This document shows positions 26,101 through 34,014 of a stretch of 64,000 nt of DNA, in pieces (the stretch's first letter is position 1; every line of letters begins with the position of its first letter). A model generated the notes under the pieces. The model was not told the DNA's origin. It made no database searches and saw only the letters and a program-made list of their open reading frames with translations. The DNA comes from Achromobacter sp. UMC46 (lineage in GTDB: Bacteria > Pseudomonadota > Gammaproteobacteria > Burkholderiales > Burkholderiaceae_B). The stretch covers positions 806,001 through 870,000 of the forward strand of contig NZ_LZZS01000004.1 in assembly GCF_014170335.1 (NCBI RefSeq). The letters are read 5' to 3'. A program made the translations under genes and the position numbers.

Positions 26101-27614
26101 GCGGACGGATCATTGCCGGGGGCGTCGACCTGGACCGCGACGCGCTGACCGCACGCGGCGAACAGGTGGCGGCAGGCCTGGCGGCCATGGGGGTGCGCGA
26201 AGGCGACGTGATCGCCGTGCTGTTGCGCAACGGCATGCCCTATCTGGAAATCATCCAGGCCTGCAAGCGGCTGGGCTGCTATTACTGCCCGATCAATTGG
26301 CACTACACGGCCGACGACGTGGCGTTCCTCGCGAACGACAGCGGCGCGAAACTGCTGATCGCCGAAGACGACCTGTGGCGCGAGGTCCGGGCGGCGCTGC
26401 CTGCCGGCCTGCCCGTGCTGCGGGTCGCGGGCGGTGTGGATGCCGGTTTCGAAGCCAACAACGTCGACGCTAACGACTACGAGGCCTGGCGCAACGCGCA
26501 ATCGCGCCATGACGGTCCGCTGGTCGCGCCGCGCGGCCACATGGCCTATACGTCGGGCACGACGGGGCGCCCCAAGGGCGTGGTCCGCCAGCCTTTCCCG
26601 GTGGAGCGGCTTGCCGAGCACCTGGCGGCCGTGGAAGCCGTGGTCGAACAGGCCTATGGCCTGCGCCAGGGCAGCCGGGCCTTGCTGCCCGCGCCGGTCT
26701 ACCACAGCGCGCCCAGCGTCTTCGCACAGGTGGCGCTGCGCGTTTGCGACACGCTGGTGCTGATGCCGCGTTTCGACCCCGTCGAGGTGTTGCGCCTGAT
26801 CGAACAGCACCGCATCGACACGATCTACCTGGTGCCCATCATGTATGTGCGGTTGCTGAAGCTGGATGCGGGCACGCGGGCGTCGTTCGATTTGTCGTCG
26901 TTGCGCTTCGTAGCCTCGACCGGCGCGCCCTGCGCCCCGGAGCTCAAGCGCGCGATGATCGATTGGCTGGGGCCGGTGGTGCACGAAACCTACGCGTCCA
27001 GCGAGGCGGGGATGGTGACCGCGATCGATTCGCATGAGGCGCTGGCGAAGCCGGGCAGCGCGGGGCGGCCTATCGGCCCGGCGCAAGTGCGCATCTACGC
27101 CGAGGATGGTTCTGTCTGCGCGCCTGGCCAGATCGGGCGCATCCACGTGCGCCAGCCCGCCTACGCCGACTTCACCTACCGCAACCATCCCGAAGCCCGC
27201 CAGGCCGTCGAGCGCGACGGCCTGATCGGGCTGGGCGATCTGGGCTATGTCGACGAAGACGGCTACCTGTTCGTGTGCGACCGCGAATCGGACCTGGTGA
27301 TCTCGGGCGGCGTGAACATTTATCCGGCGGAAATCGAACACCATCTGATGCAGTACCCGGGCGTGGCCGATTGCGCCGTCTTCGGCGTGCCGGACCCCGA
27401 GTTCGGCGAACGCCTGCTGGGACTGGTCCAACCCGCGCCGGAGGCTGCCCTGGATGTGGAGGCCGCCATGCAATGGCTGTCCTCCCGGATCGCCCGCTAC
27501 AAGGTCCCGCGCGAGCTTCAACTGCGGCAGGCCCTGCCGCGCGACGACAACGGAAAGATCGCCAAACGGCGGCTGCGGGCGGCGTTCTGGGAGGGCCAGG
27601 CGCGCAAGGTGTAG
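26097..27614 (+). CDS. AMP-forming acyl-CoA synthetase
   Basis: A 505-residue ANL-superfamily ligase that activates a carboxylic acid with ATP and CoA. The P-loop is YTSGTTGRPKGVV; the A5 motif is ETYASSEAG, A7 is LGDLGYVDEDGY and the C-terminal catalytic Lys lies in RDDNGKIAKRRLR. The N-terminus is a little short, starting directly at SGRIIAGGVDLDRDALTA. Translation is coupled to the SDR gene and a Bug receptor follows, so the operon can bind, activate and reduce one substrate. The substrate is unknown. Confidence 0.88.
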   Translation: MSGRIIAGGVDLDRDALTARGEQVAAGLAAMGVREGDVIAVLLRNGMPYLEIIQACKRLGCYYCPINWHYTADDVAFLANDSGAKLLIAEDDLWREVRAALPAGLPVLRVAGGVDAGFEANNVDANDYEAWRNAQSRHDGPLVAPRGHMAYTSGTTGRPKGVVRQPFPVERLAEHLAAVEAVVEQAYGLRQGSRALLPAPVYHSAPSVFAQVALRVCDTLVLMPRFDPVEVLRLIEQHRIDTIYLVPIMYVRLLKLDAGTRASFDLSSLRFVASTGAPCAPELKRAMIDWLGPVVHETYASSEAGMVTAIDSHEALAKPGSAGRPIGPAQVRIYAEDGSVCAPGQIGRIHVRQPAYADFTYRNHPEARQAVERDGLIGLGDLGYVDEDGYLFVCDRESDLVISGGVNIYPAEIEHHLMQYPGVADCAVFGVPDPEFGERLLGLVQPAPEAALDVEAAMQWLSSRIARYKVPRELQLRQALPRDDNGKIAKRRLRAAFWEGQARKV

Positions 27615-27710
27615 CGGCCGCGCGGCCATGACGTAAGGCCGCCTGCCGCGTCGTTCAGTTCCTTCAGGCAGTACCCATTACAAGAGTCCGTGAAGACTCG
27701 GGAGACAAGC

Positions 27711-28694
27711 ATGTCGCAGATGAATCGTTGGTTCGGCCGCGTCGCGGCCGCGATGCTGGTGTGTGCCGCCAGCATCCCGCAGGCCCTGGCGGCATTCCCG
27801 GACAGGCCCTTGAAACTGGTGGTGCCCTACACGCCGGGCGGCGCCGCCGACCAATTGTCGCGTGTACTGGCCGAGCGCCTGGCGCGCGAGCTTCAACAGC
27901 CCGTGGTAGTCGAAAACAAGCCGGGCGCGAACACGATGATCGCGGCGACGCAGGTGGCCCGCGCCCAGCCCGACGGGTACACGCTGTTCCTGGCCAGCAA
28001 CGCCAGCATGGTGCTCAACCCCATGCTCTATCGGAAGATCTCCTACGATGCGGCGCGCGACTTCCGCGTGCTGTCCGTGGTGGCCGAGCTGCCGCTGGTG
28101 GTCGTGGCGAACAACGAGGTGCCCGCGGCGACGCTGGCGCAGTTCGTCAGCGTCGCGAAGGCCCATCCCGGCAAGATGAACTATGCGTCGGTCGGCATCG
28201 GCAATCCATTGCAACTGGCGACTGAACTGCTCAAGACCCGGACCGGCATCGATATGGCGCACATTCCGTACAACGGCAGTGCGCCGGCGCTCAGCTCGCT
28301 GATGGCCAACGACACGCAATTGATGGTGGACGTCATCAGCACGTCCTTGCCGCTGGTGAAGGAAAACAAGATCAAGGCGCTGGCGGTGACCACGGCCGAG
28401 CGGCTGCCCGTGCTGCCGGACGTGCCCACCGTGGCCGAAAGCGGGTTCCCGGGCTTCCGCGCGGCGACCTGGTTCGGCGTCGCCGTGCCGGTGGCCACGC
28501 CGCCCGCCGAGGCACGCGCCTTGCAGGATGCCGTTGCCCGCGTCATGAACCAGCCGGATTTCCGGGAGCGGTTCCAGACGTTGGGGCTTGCCATCCAGGC
28601 GCCGCGCGATCAGGCGGAAGTCGACCGGTACGTCTCGGAAGACCGTGACCGCTGGGGGGCGGTGATCCGGGCGAACCAGATCACGCTGGACTGA
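27711..28694 (+). CDS. Bug/TctC-family periplasmic receptor
   Basis: A 327-residue solute receptor of the Bordetella uptake gene family (tripartite tricarboxylate transport). The signal peptide ends about IPQALA; the mature part begins AFPDRPLKLVVPYTPGGAAD, then VVENKPGANTMIAA and QPDGYTLFLA, the hallmark ligand-loop pattern for carboxylates. GGGAG lies upstream of ATG 27711. No membrane components (TctA/TctB) are nearby, as is usual for the many orphan Bug genes in this group. It ends the LysR-divergent operon. Confidence 0.92.
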   Translation: MSQMNRWFGRVAAAMLVCAASIPQALAAFPDRPLKLVVPYTPGGAADQLSRVLAERLARELQQPVVVENKPGANTMIAATQVARAQPDGYTLFLASNASMVLNPMLYRKISYDAARDFRVLSVVAELPLVVVANNEVPAATLAQFVSVAKAHPGKMNYASVGIGNPLQLATELLKTRTGIDMAHIPYNGSAPALSSLMANDTQLMVDVISTSLPLVKENKIKALAVTTAERLPVLPDVPTVAESGFPGFRAATWFGVAVPVATPPAEARALQDAVARVMNQPDFRERFQTLGLAIQAPRDQAEVDRYVSEDRDRWGAVIRANQITLD

Positions 28695-28773
28695 GCCGGC
28701 GGCGCTGCGGTCGGGGCGAGGGGGGTAAATGGGGGATTGCGCGGGTCGCGCGGAACCCATAAGCTTCGCGTCA

Positions 28774-28829
28774 GCTAGGGCCTGCGCACATGGAAGGGAG
28801 ACTCCTTTCCGTGTGTGGCAGGCCCTAGC
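28774..28829. repeat. 56-base near-perfect inverted repeat
   Basis: Twelve-base perfect arms GCTAGGGCCTGC and GCAGGCCCTAGC continue inward with mismatches (CACATGGAAGGGAG facing CTCCTTTCCGTGTG), so almost the whole sequence can fold into one long hairpin. It lies between the Bug stop and the pirin-like gene. There is no T tract after it, so it is not a classical terminator; an RNA structure or a remnant of a palindromic repeat is possible. Confidence 0.7.
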
Positions 28830-28855
28830 GGCACTCCATCATCAGGCAGCATTTT

Positions 28856-29770
28856 TTGACTATCCATCTCAGCAACGTCGTTGCCGGCCAGCTCCAATCC
28901 GCGGGCGGTGCCTGCACTGTCCGACCGTTCCTGCACACCGATTTCTCCCATAGCCCGTCGCCTGTCGTCATGGTGGACCACTTCGTCATGACCGGGGCGA
29001 CGTCCGCGCCGCAGCCGCACGCCGGCCTGTGCGCGGCCACGCTGCTGTTCGAAGACGCCAAAGGCGCCATGCGGTGCCAGGACAGTACCGGCAACGAACA
29101 CGAGGCGCAGGCAGGCGACCTGCATTGGACCGTGGCGGGCACAGGCATCCTGCGGGCGCAGCAGCCCGCGGGGGAGGCGCGGTTGAACGGCCTGCGCATC
29201 GCGTTGAATCTGCCGGACCGGCAGAAGTCGCTGCCCCCGGCGGTATCGCTGCTTCGCGCCTGGGAGATGCCGGTCATTCAAACGAATGCCGGCCGCGTCC
29301 GCGTCGTGGCAGGCAGCCACGGCGGCTGGCAGTCTCCGCTGGCCACGCCGGAAGCGTTGATGATCCTGGACGGCTGGCTGCGTCCGGGGGCCACCCAGCT
29401 GCTGCCGTTGCCACCCGGCTGGAACGCCTGGGTCTACGCGGTGCAGGGGGAATTGGGCGTGCGCGCCCGGCATCGCGTGCGGGGCGCGCCGCCCTTGCCG
29501 AAGCGCCAAGGCGGGGACCCGGATTTCGCCGTGCTGCATGCCGGATCCGCGTTGGCGGCATCGGCGCCGTCCGCCGACGACGAAGGCGTGCTGCTGTTGA
29601 TGGCCGGGAGGGCGCCCGCCCATTTCGTGCTGATCGCCGGCCCCGCCGTGGACGAACCCGTTTTTCGGCACGGCCCGATCGTGATGGCCAGTCAACGCGG
29701 CCTGAGCCGTGCGTTGGCGGCCTATGAGGCCGGCGACTTCGGACAATTGCGCCAGGATCAGGTGGTTTGA
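28856..29770 (+). CDS. Pirin-like bicupin protein lacking the metal ligands
   Basis: A 304-residue protein with the pirin N-cupin pattern PHAGLCAATLLFEDAKGAM, QDSTGNEHEAQAGDLHWTVA and GTGILRAQQP. Pirins bind Fe through HxH and HxE; here these sites read QPH and RAQ, so three of four ligands are lost. Iron-dependent quercetinase or redox-sensor activity is therefore unlikely. The start is TTG 28856 with AGG nine bases upstream; the first in-frame ATG would remove conserved sequence. The gene sits between a Bug operon and a Fur-controlled receptor and has no obvious partner. Confidence 0.75.
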   Translation: MTIHLSNVVAGQLQSAGGACTVRPFLHTDFSHSPSPVVMVDHFVMTGATSAPQPHAGLCAATLLFEDAKGAMRCQDSTGNEHEAQAGDLHWTVAGTGILRAQQPAGEARLNGLRIALNLPDRQKSLPPAVSLLRAWEMPVIQTNAGRVRVVAGSHGGWQSPLATPEALMILDGWLRPGATQLLPLPPGWNAWVYAVQGELGVRARHRVRGAPPLPKRQGGDPDFAVLHAGSALAASAPSADDEGVLLLMAGRAPAHFVLIAGPAVDEPVFRHGPIVMASQRGLSRALAAYEAGDFGQLRQDQVV

Positions 29771-29835
29771 CCCTGTAGTCGTCAGGGGCGTTTGTTGTGC
29801 GGGGACAACGAACTCCCATTCAAAAATAGGGACGT

Positions 29836-29854
29836 AATGAGAATGATTCTCTGT
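29836..29854 (+). promoter_or_regulatory. Fur box upstream of the TonB receptor
   Basis: GAGAATGATTCTC (29839-29851) is a perfect 13-base dyad within a Fur-like sequence and is followed by GATAATATT, which can serve as a -10. It lies about 175 bases before the receptor start. Confidence 0.7.
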
Positions 29855-30027
29855 TTGATAATATTTCCAGCGTAAGACCTCAAGACCCCTTGGTGAACGG
29901 GCTCGGCAAGGCCGCTGCCCTGTCCCGCGGTATGCGATCTGGAAAGCCGTTTTTCGTGCGTGACCCCATCGGGATTTTGCGTTTCTTTGCGCAGTGATGC
30001 GTCTCTCCTGTCTCTCTTGATCCCGAT

Positions 30028-32244
30028 ATGAAAATCAGAACTCTTGCCTGCATGGCCGCTACGCTGCCGTGCCTGGGCGCCGTCTACGGTCAAACCGCCC
30101 CCGAAGCCCAACCCGCCGCCTCCAACGGCTCCGTCGTGTCGATGGAAGCCATCAAGGTCGAGGCCAGCGCTGATGCGTCGGCCGGCGGCCTGGCCGCGCC
30201 CTTCGCGGGCGGGCAGGTGGCCAGCGGCGGCCGCGTCGGCGTGCTGGGCACGCAAGACAACCTGAGCACGCCGTTCAGCATCACCAGCTATACGAACGAG
30301 CTGATCCAGGACAAGCAGGCGCGCAGCGTGGGCGACGTGCTGCAGAACGACTCCGGCGTGCGCGTGGCGCGCGGCTTCGGCAATTTCCAGGAGTCGTACT
30401 TCATCCGCGGTTTCATCCTGAGCTCCGACGACGTGGCCTACAACGGGCTGTACAGCCTGCTGCCCCGCCAGTACATCGCCACCGAACTGTTCGAGCGCGT
30501 GGAAGTGCTGCGCGGCGCGTCGGCGTTCCTGACTGGCGCCACGCCCAGCGGCGGCGGCATCGGGGGCGTGATCAACCTGGTGCCCAAGCGCGCCCCGAAC
30601 GATCCGTTGACCCGCGTCACCACCGGCATCTCAAGCGGCGGCCAGTTCCAGGTGTCGACCGACATCGCCCGTCGTTTCGGTCCCGATGACAGCACCGGTA
30701 TCCGCCTGAACGCCGCGCAGCGCAGCGGCGACACCGCGATCGACGACGAACACTCCCGCACCAGCCTGGTGTCGCTGGGCATCGACTGGCGCTCGGCCGA
30801 TACGCGCTTGTCGGGCGACATCGGCTGGCAGGAAAACAAGTTGAAGCGGGCGCGGCCGAACGTGACGATGGGCGCTGGCGTCACCAGCGTGCCTGACGCG
30901 CCGGACGCCAGTTCCAACTACGCGCAGCCGTGGTCGTACTCCAACGAGCGCGATCTGTTCGGCACCTTGCGCGCCGAGCACGATTTCAGCGACAAGCTGA
31001 CCGGCTGGGCGGCGTACGGCTTTCGCCGCAGCGATGAAGCGAACTCGCTGGGCAACGTGACGTTGACCAACGGCAGCACCGGCGCAGGCAATTTCTACCG
31101 CTTTGACAACACCCGCGAAGACAGCGTCAACACGGGTGAATTGGGCTTGCGCGCCAAGGTGCGCACGGGCCCGGTGGGCCACGAGTTCGTCGTGTCGGCG
31201 TCCTTCTTCGACCTGAAGAAGAAGAACGCCTACATCATGGATTACGCGAACACGTTTCCGACCAACATCTACGACCCGGTGTCCTACGACCAGCCGGCCT
31301 TCAGCGCACGCGCGCTGCGGGGCAACGACATCGACAACCCTGCGCTGCAAGGACGCACGCGGATGAGCAGCTACGCCTTCGGCGACACGATGTCGTTCCT
31401 GGACGACAAGGTGCTGCTGACCCTGGGCATCCGGCATCAGAAGCTGTCCCAGCGCGATTACGCCTACAACACCGGCAAGGAAAACGGCGCCTATGACGCC
31501 AGCCGCAATTCGCCTGCCGCCGGCATCGTCTTCAAGGTGGCGCCCAGCGTATCGCTGTATGCGAACTACATCGAAGCGCTCGTCGCAGGGCCGACCGCGC
31601 CCGCCAATGCGAACGGCAAGCCCGTGCCCAACGTCGGCCAGAGCCTGCAGCCGTACGTTTCCAAGCAAAAGGAAGTCGGCGTGAAGTACGAAGGCGATGG
31701 CCTGGGCGCCGGCCTGGCGCTGTTCTCGACCGACAAGCCGCGCGCGATGTACAACGCCAGCAATGCGCTGACCACTTCGGGCAAGGACCGCCATCAGGGC
31801 GCGGAACTGACTGTCTACGGCGAGCCGATCAAGAGCGTGCGCGTGCTGGGCGGCTTGACGTGGCTGGATGCCGAGCAGCGCTCGACTGGCACGGCTTCGC
31901 TGGACGGCAACCGCGTGATCGGCGTGCCGCGCTTCCAGGCCAACATGGGTGTGGAATGGGACATCCCCGGCGTGCAGGGCCTGGCCGTGGACGGCCGCGT
32001 CGTCTACACCGGTTCGTCCTACGCGGACGATGCCAACACCCTCAAAGTGCCCGGCTGGACCCGTTTCGACGCCGGCCTGCGCTACATGATGGACGTCGAC
32101 GGCCACGTAGTGACCCTGCGCGCGCGCGTCGAGAACATCGCCAACCGCAACTACTGGTCGTCGGTGGGCGGCTACCCGGGCAACGGCTACCTGGTCCTGG
32201 GCGGTCCCCGCACGTTCCTGCTGTCGGCCAGCATGGACTTCTGA
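30028..32244 (+). CDS. TonB-dependent siderophore receptor
   Basis: A 738-residue outer-membrane receptor. A signal peptide (cleavage about AVYGQ) is followed directly by a TonB-box-like SMEAIKVEA, so no STN signalling domain is present. The plug domain contains DVLQNDSGVRVARGFGNFQE and VEVLRGASAFLTGATPSGGG; the barrel ends FLLSASMDF with the C-terminal Phe needed for outer-membrane insertion. It resembles FhuE/PupB-like ferric-siderophore receptors; the ligand is unknown. Fur control is expected from the upstream box. A strong terminator follows. Confidence 0.92.
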   Translation: MKIRTLACMAATLPCLGAVYGQTAPEAQPAASNGSVVSMEAIKVEASADASAGGLAAPFAGGQVASGGRVGVLGTQDNLSTPFSITSYTNELIQDKQARSVGDVLQNDSGVRVARGFGNFQESYFIRGFILSSDDVAYNGLYSLLPRQYIATELFERVEVLRGASAFLTGATPSGGGIGGVINLVPKRAPNDPLTRVTTGISSGGQFQVSTDIARRFGPDDSTGIRLNAAQRSGDTAIDDEHSRTSLVSLGIDWRSADTRLSGDIGWQENKLKRARPNVTMGAGVTSVPDAPDASSNYAQPWSYSNERDLFGTLRAEHDFSDKLTGWAAYGFRRSDEANSLGNVTLTNGSTGAGNFYRFDNTREDSVNTGELGLRAKVRTGPVGHEFVVSASFFDLKKKNAYIMDYANTFPTNIYDPVSYDQPAFSARALRGNDIDNPALQGRTRMSSYAFGDTMSFLDDKVLLTLGIRHQKLSQRDYAYNTGKENGAYDASRNSPAAGIVFKVAPSVSLYANYIEALVAGPTAPANANGKPVPNVGQSLQPYVSKQKEVGVKYEGDGLGAGLALFSTDKPRAMYNASNALTTSGKDRHQGAELTVYGEPIKSVRVLGGLTWLDAEQRSTGTASLDGNRVIGVPRFQANMGVEWDIPGVQGLAVDGRVVYTGSSYADDANTLKVPGWTRFDAGLRYMMDVDGHVVTLRARVENIANRNYWSSVGGYPGNGYLVLGGPRTFLLSASMDF

Positions 32245-32250
32245 TCGTGG

Positions 32251-32279
32251 CCGGCATGAGCCGGCATGAGCCGGCATGC
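32251..32279 (+). repeat. Three tandem 10-base repeats
   Basis: CCGGCATGAG is repeated twice and followed by a third near copy (CCGGCATGC), between the receptor stop and its terminator. It is a short slipped repeat with no evident function. Confidence 0.8.
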
Positions 32280-32283
32280 ATGC

Positions 32284-32311
32284 AAAACCCCGGCGCCAAG
32301 CCGGGGTTTTT
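32284..32311 (+). terminator. Terminator of the TonB receptor gene
   Basis: Stem ACCCCGGC/GCCGGGGT with GCCAA loop, preceded by AAAA and followed by TTTT. Confidence 0.9.
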
Positions 32312-32487
32312 GCTTTCTGCGTCGGCTTTCCGAGTTGATGCGCGTGAGTCTTTGCGCCCAACAGTCCGATATTTTGGTAGACGGGCTTGTACCTGCGTAG
32401 TGGGATCGTCACCCTCTGGATGAACCCGCGCCCCTTCGGCCGCCGCGTTGCGGCGCTTATGGAAATATACGCAGATAACGTACAATT

Positions 32488-32832
32488 ATGCAGGCACTAT
32501 TTGTCGAGCTACCCCCGTTTCAGCGCCATCGATCCACCTACATGGATGACACCGGATTCTTGGCCTTGCAAGTCATGTTGCTGCGCAATCCCACGGCCGG
32601 CGAGCTGATACAAAGGGCCGGCGGCCTTCGCAAAGTCCGCTTTGCCGACTTACGCCGGCAGAAGGGCAAGCGAGGCGGTCTCCGCGTCATTTATTACTGG
32701 TGGTCCGGGGGGGGGGCACAGTTCTGGCTCTTCACCGTTTACGGCAAAGACGAGCAAGATGATCTGAGTGCTGTTCAACGAAAGGCGCTTGAGGGTCTGT
32801 TGGCAGCCGAATTGAGAGAAAGGACATGCTGA
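32488..32832 (+). CDS. higB: HigB-family toxin (RelE superfamily)
   Basis: A 114-residue putative ribosome-dependent mRNA interferase. It opens MQALFVELPPFQRHR and contains GELIQRAGGLRKVRFA and GGLRVIYYWWS, the pattern of the HigB-2/RelE-like family. The toxin gene comes first, as in higBA operons, and its stop overlaps the antitoxin start (TGATG). The ATG has no Shine-Dalgarno sequence, whereas the antitoxin has one, which would keep toxin synthesis low. The family start sequence supports ATG 32488. Confidence 0.85.
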   Translation: MQALFVELPPFQRHRSTYMDDTGFLALQVMLLRNPTAGELIQRAGGLRKVRFADLRRQKGKRGGLRVIYYWWSGGGAQFWLFTVYGKDEQDDLSAVQRKALEGLLAAELRERTC

Positions 32833-33146
32833 TGAAACGCGACATTTTTTCCGAGCTGACTGAAGGGTTCACGGCGTTGGCTGACGAGCGCCACGGGAAG
32901 ACCACGCTTAGGTCGCATAAGGTCCGCTTGAGCGAGTTGGCGGCGATTTCGGCGGACGAACTGGTCGCCATCCGGGAGCGCCTGAATATGTCGCGGCCGG
33001 TGTTCGCCATGTACTTGCGGACCAATGCCCGTACGCTTGAAAACTGGGAGCAGGGCAGGGCAAAACCCAATGCTCAGGCGACAACACTCATCCGCTTGGT
33101 AGAGAAGTACCCAGAAACGGTGGAACATTTGGCGGCACTGGCTTGA
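32832..33146 (+). CDS. higA: HigA-family antitoxin (XRE helix-turn-helix)
   Basis: A 104-residue antitoxin with a disordered-looking N-terminal part (MKRDIFSELTEGFTAL) and a C-terminal helix-turn-helix (MSRPVFAMYLRTNARTLENW). This arrangement, with LENWEQGRAKPN at the recognition helix, is typical for HigA/NadS-type antitoxins, which both bind the toxin and repress the operon. AAGGA (32820-32824) is seven bases before ATG 32832; an in-frame ATG at 32826 is less well placed. Confidence 0.88.
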   Translation: MKRDIFSELTEGFTALADERHGKTTLRSHKVRLSELAAISADELVAIRERLNMSRPVFAMYLRTNARTLENWEQGRAKPNAQATTLIRLVEKYPETVEHLAALA

Positions 33147-33188
33147 GCGGCAAGCCGGTCCCCGAGTGCCGGCGCTAAGGCCGCCCCT

Positions 33189-33788
33189 TCACCAGAACCA
33201 TCCCCCCCGCGTCAGGTCCGCCTCGCAGCTCTTGTACTGCGACGTGAACTTCTCCGCGCGCGCCTGCACTTTCTGCGACACCGTCTTCAACCACGCCTTG
33301 CGGTCGAAGCTGCGGTTGCGGTAGCCGGTCCAGCCTTCGTGGTAGTTCAGGTACTGGCCGTAGGCGTCCCACTTGGACACGCCGTTGATGCGCTGCGACT
33401 TGCTCATGTACCAGCCCATGAAATCCAGCGCGTCGGCGAAGTTGTCGCGGCTGGCGCCCCAGCCGCCGGCGTCCTTCTTGTAGTCGGCCCAGGTTTCGTC
33501 CTTGGCCTGCGCATAGCCGTAGGCGGAGCTGACGCGGCCCCAGGGGATGATGCCCAGGAAGTAGTAGCGGGGCGGCACGGCGTCCTGCTTGAATGAGGAC
33601 TCCTGGTACATCATGGCCATCGGCACCGGCACGGGGGCGCCCCATTTCTTCTGCACTTTCAGGGCGGCGTCGTGCCAGTCCGGCTTTTCACGGAAGATCG
33701 CGCAAATGTTCTCGGGGTTGGATGGCGGCGCCGTAGCGCAACCGGCAAGCGCCAGCAGTAGCAGCGGCGGCAGCAAAAGCCGGGTCAT
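33189..33788 (-). CDS. Lipoprotein with a lysozyme-like transglycosylase fold
   Basis: A 199-residue lipoprotein (lipobox LAGC after MTRLLLPPLLLLA). The core PMAMMYQESSFKQDAVPP matches the catalytic Glu region of SLT-type lytic transglycosylases (ES.F), and SSAYGYAQAKDETWADY resembles the second SLT motif. It may trim peptidoglycan in the periplasm. The next conserved part, GQYLNYHEGWTGYRN, also fits. ATG 33788 is used; an upstream in-frame start would put Pro-rich sequence before the signal peptide. It converges with higBA. Confidence 0.8.
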   Translation of the reverse strand: MTRLLLPPLLLLALAGCATAPPSNPENICAIFREKPDWHDAALKVQKKWGAPVPVPMAMMYQESSFKQDAVPPRYYFLGIIPWGRVSSAYGYAQAKDETWADYKKDAGGWGASRDNFADALDFMGWYMSKSQRINGVSKWDAYGQYLNYHEGWTGYRNRSFDRKAWLKTVSQKVQARAEKFTSQYKSCEADLTRGGWFW

Positions 33789-33945
33789 TGGCAGGCGTCC
33801 TCCAGGGGGGGGCGCAGGCGGCAAGCCGCGCCGGTTAGGGGCAAAGTGTCACAAGGTAGCGCGATTGTATGAAAACGTTTCGCCCGAAAAGTTCCGTCCC
33901 TGAAATTTTCCGAAAAGCCGCGGCAATCGGAGCCTGTCCACGGCC

Positions 33946-33979
33946 AAAGAAAAACGGCCCCGGATCGCTCCGGGGCCGT
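33946..33979 (-). terminator. Terminator of acnB (minus strand)
   Basis: Perfect 11-base-pair stem ACGGCCCCGGA/TCCGGGGCCGT with TCGC loop; on the minus strand it is followed by TTTTCTTT. It lies 36 bases after the acnB stop. Confidence 0.92.
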
Positions 33980-34014
33980 CATGCAGGCGAAAGGGCCTGG
34001 CTGGCGCTTGAGGC

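Noticed and set aside
29997..30020. Seven-codon ORF just before the TonB receptor
   Set aside because: No ribosome site and no meaningful peptide (MRLSCLS); likely chance.
30028..32244. STN signalling domain in the first TonB receptor
   Set aside because: The TonB-box-like sequence follows the signal peptide directly, leaving no room for an STN domain; only the receptor at 61935 has one.
32251..32279. Tandem repeats as a CRISPR-like array
   Set aside because: Units are only 10 bases, directly adjacent without spacers, and there are only three.
32458..32486. TATGGA-17-TACAAT as promoter of higBA
   Set aside because: The -35 matches poorly and transcription would start after the well-supported toxin ATG at 32488.
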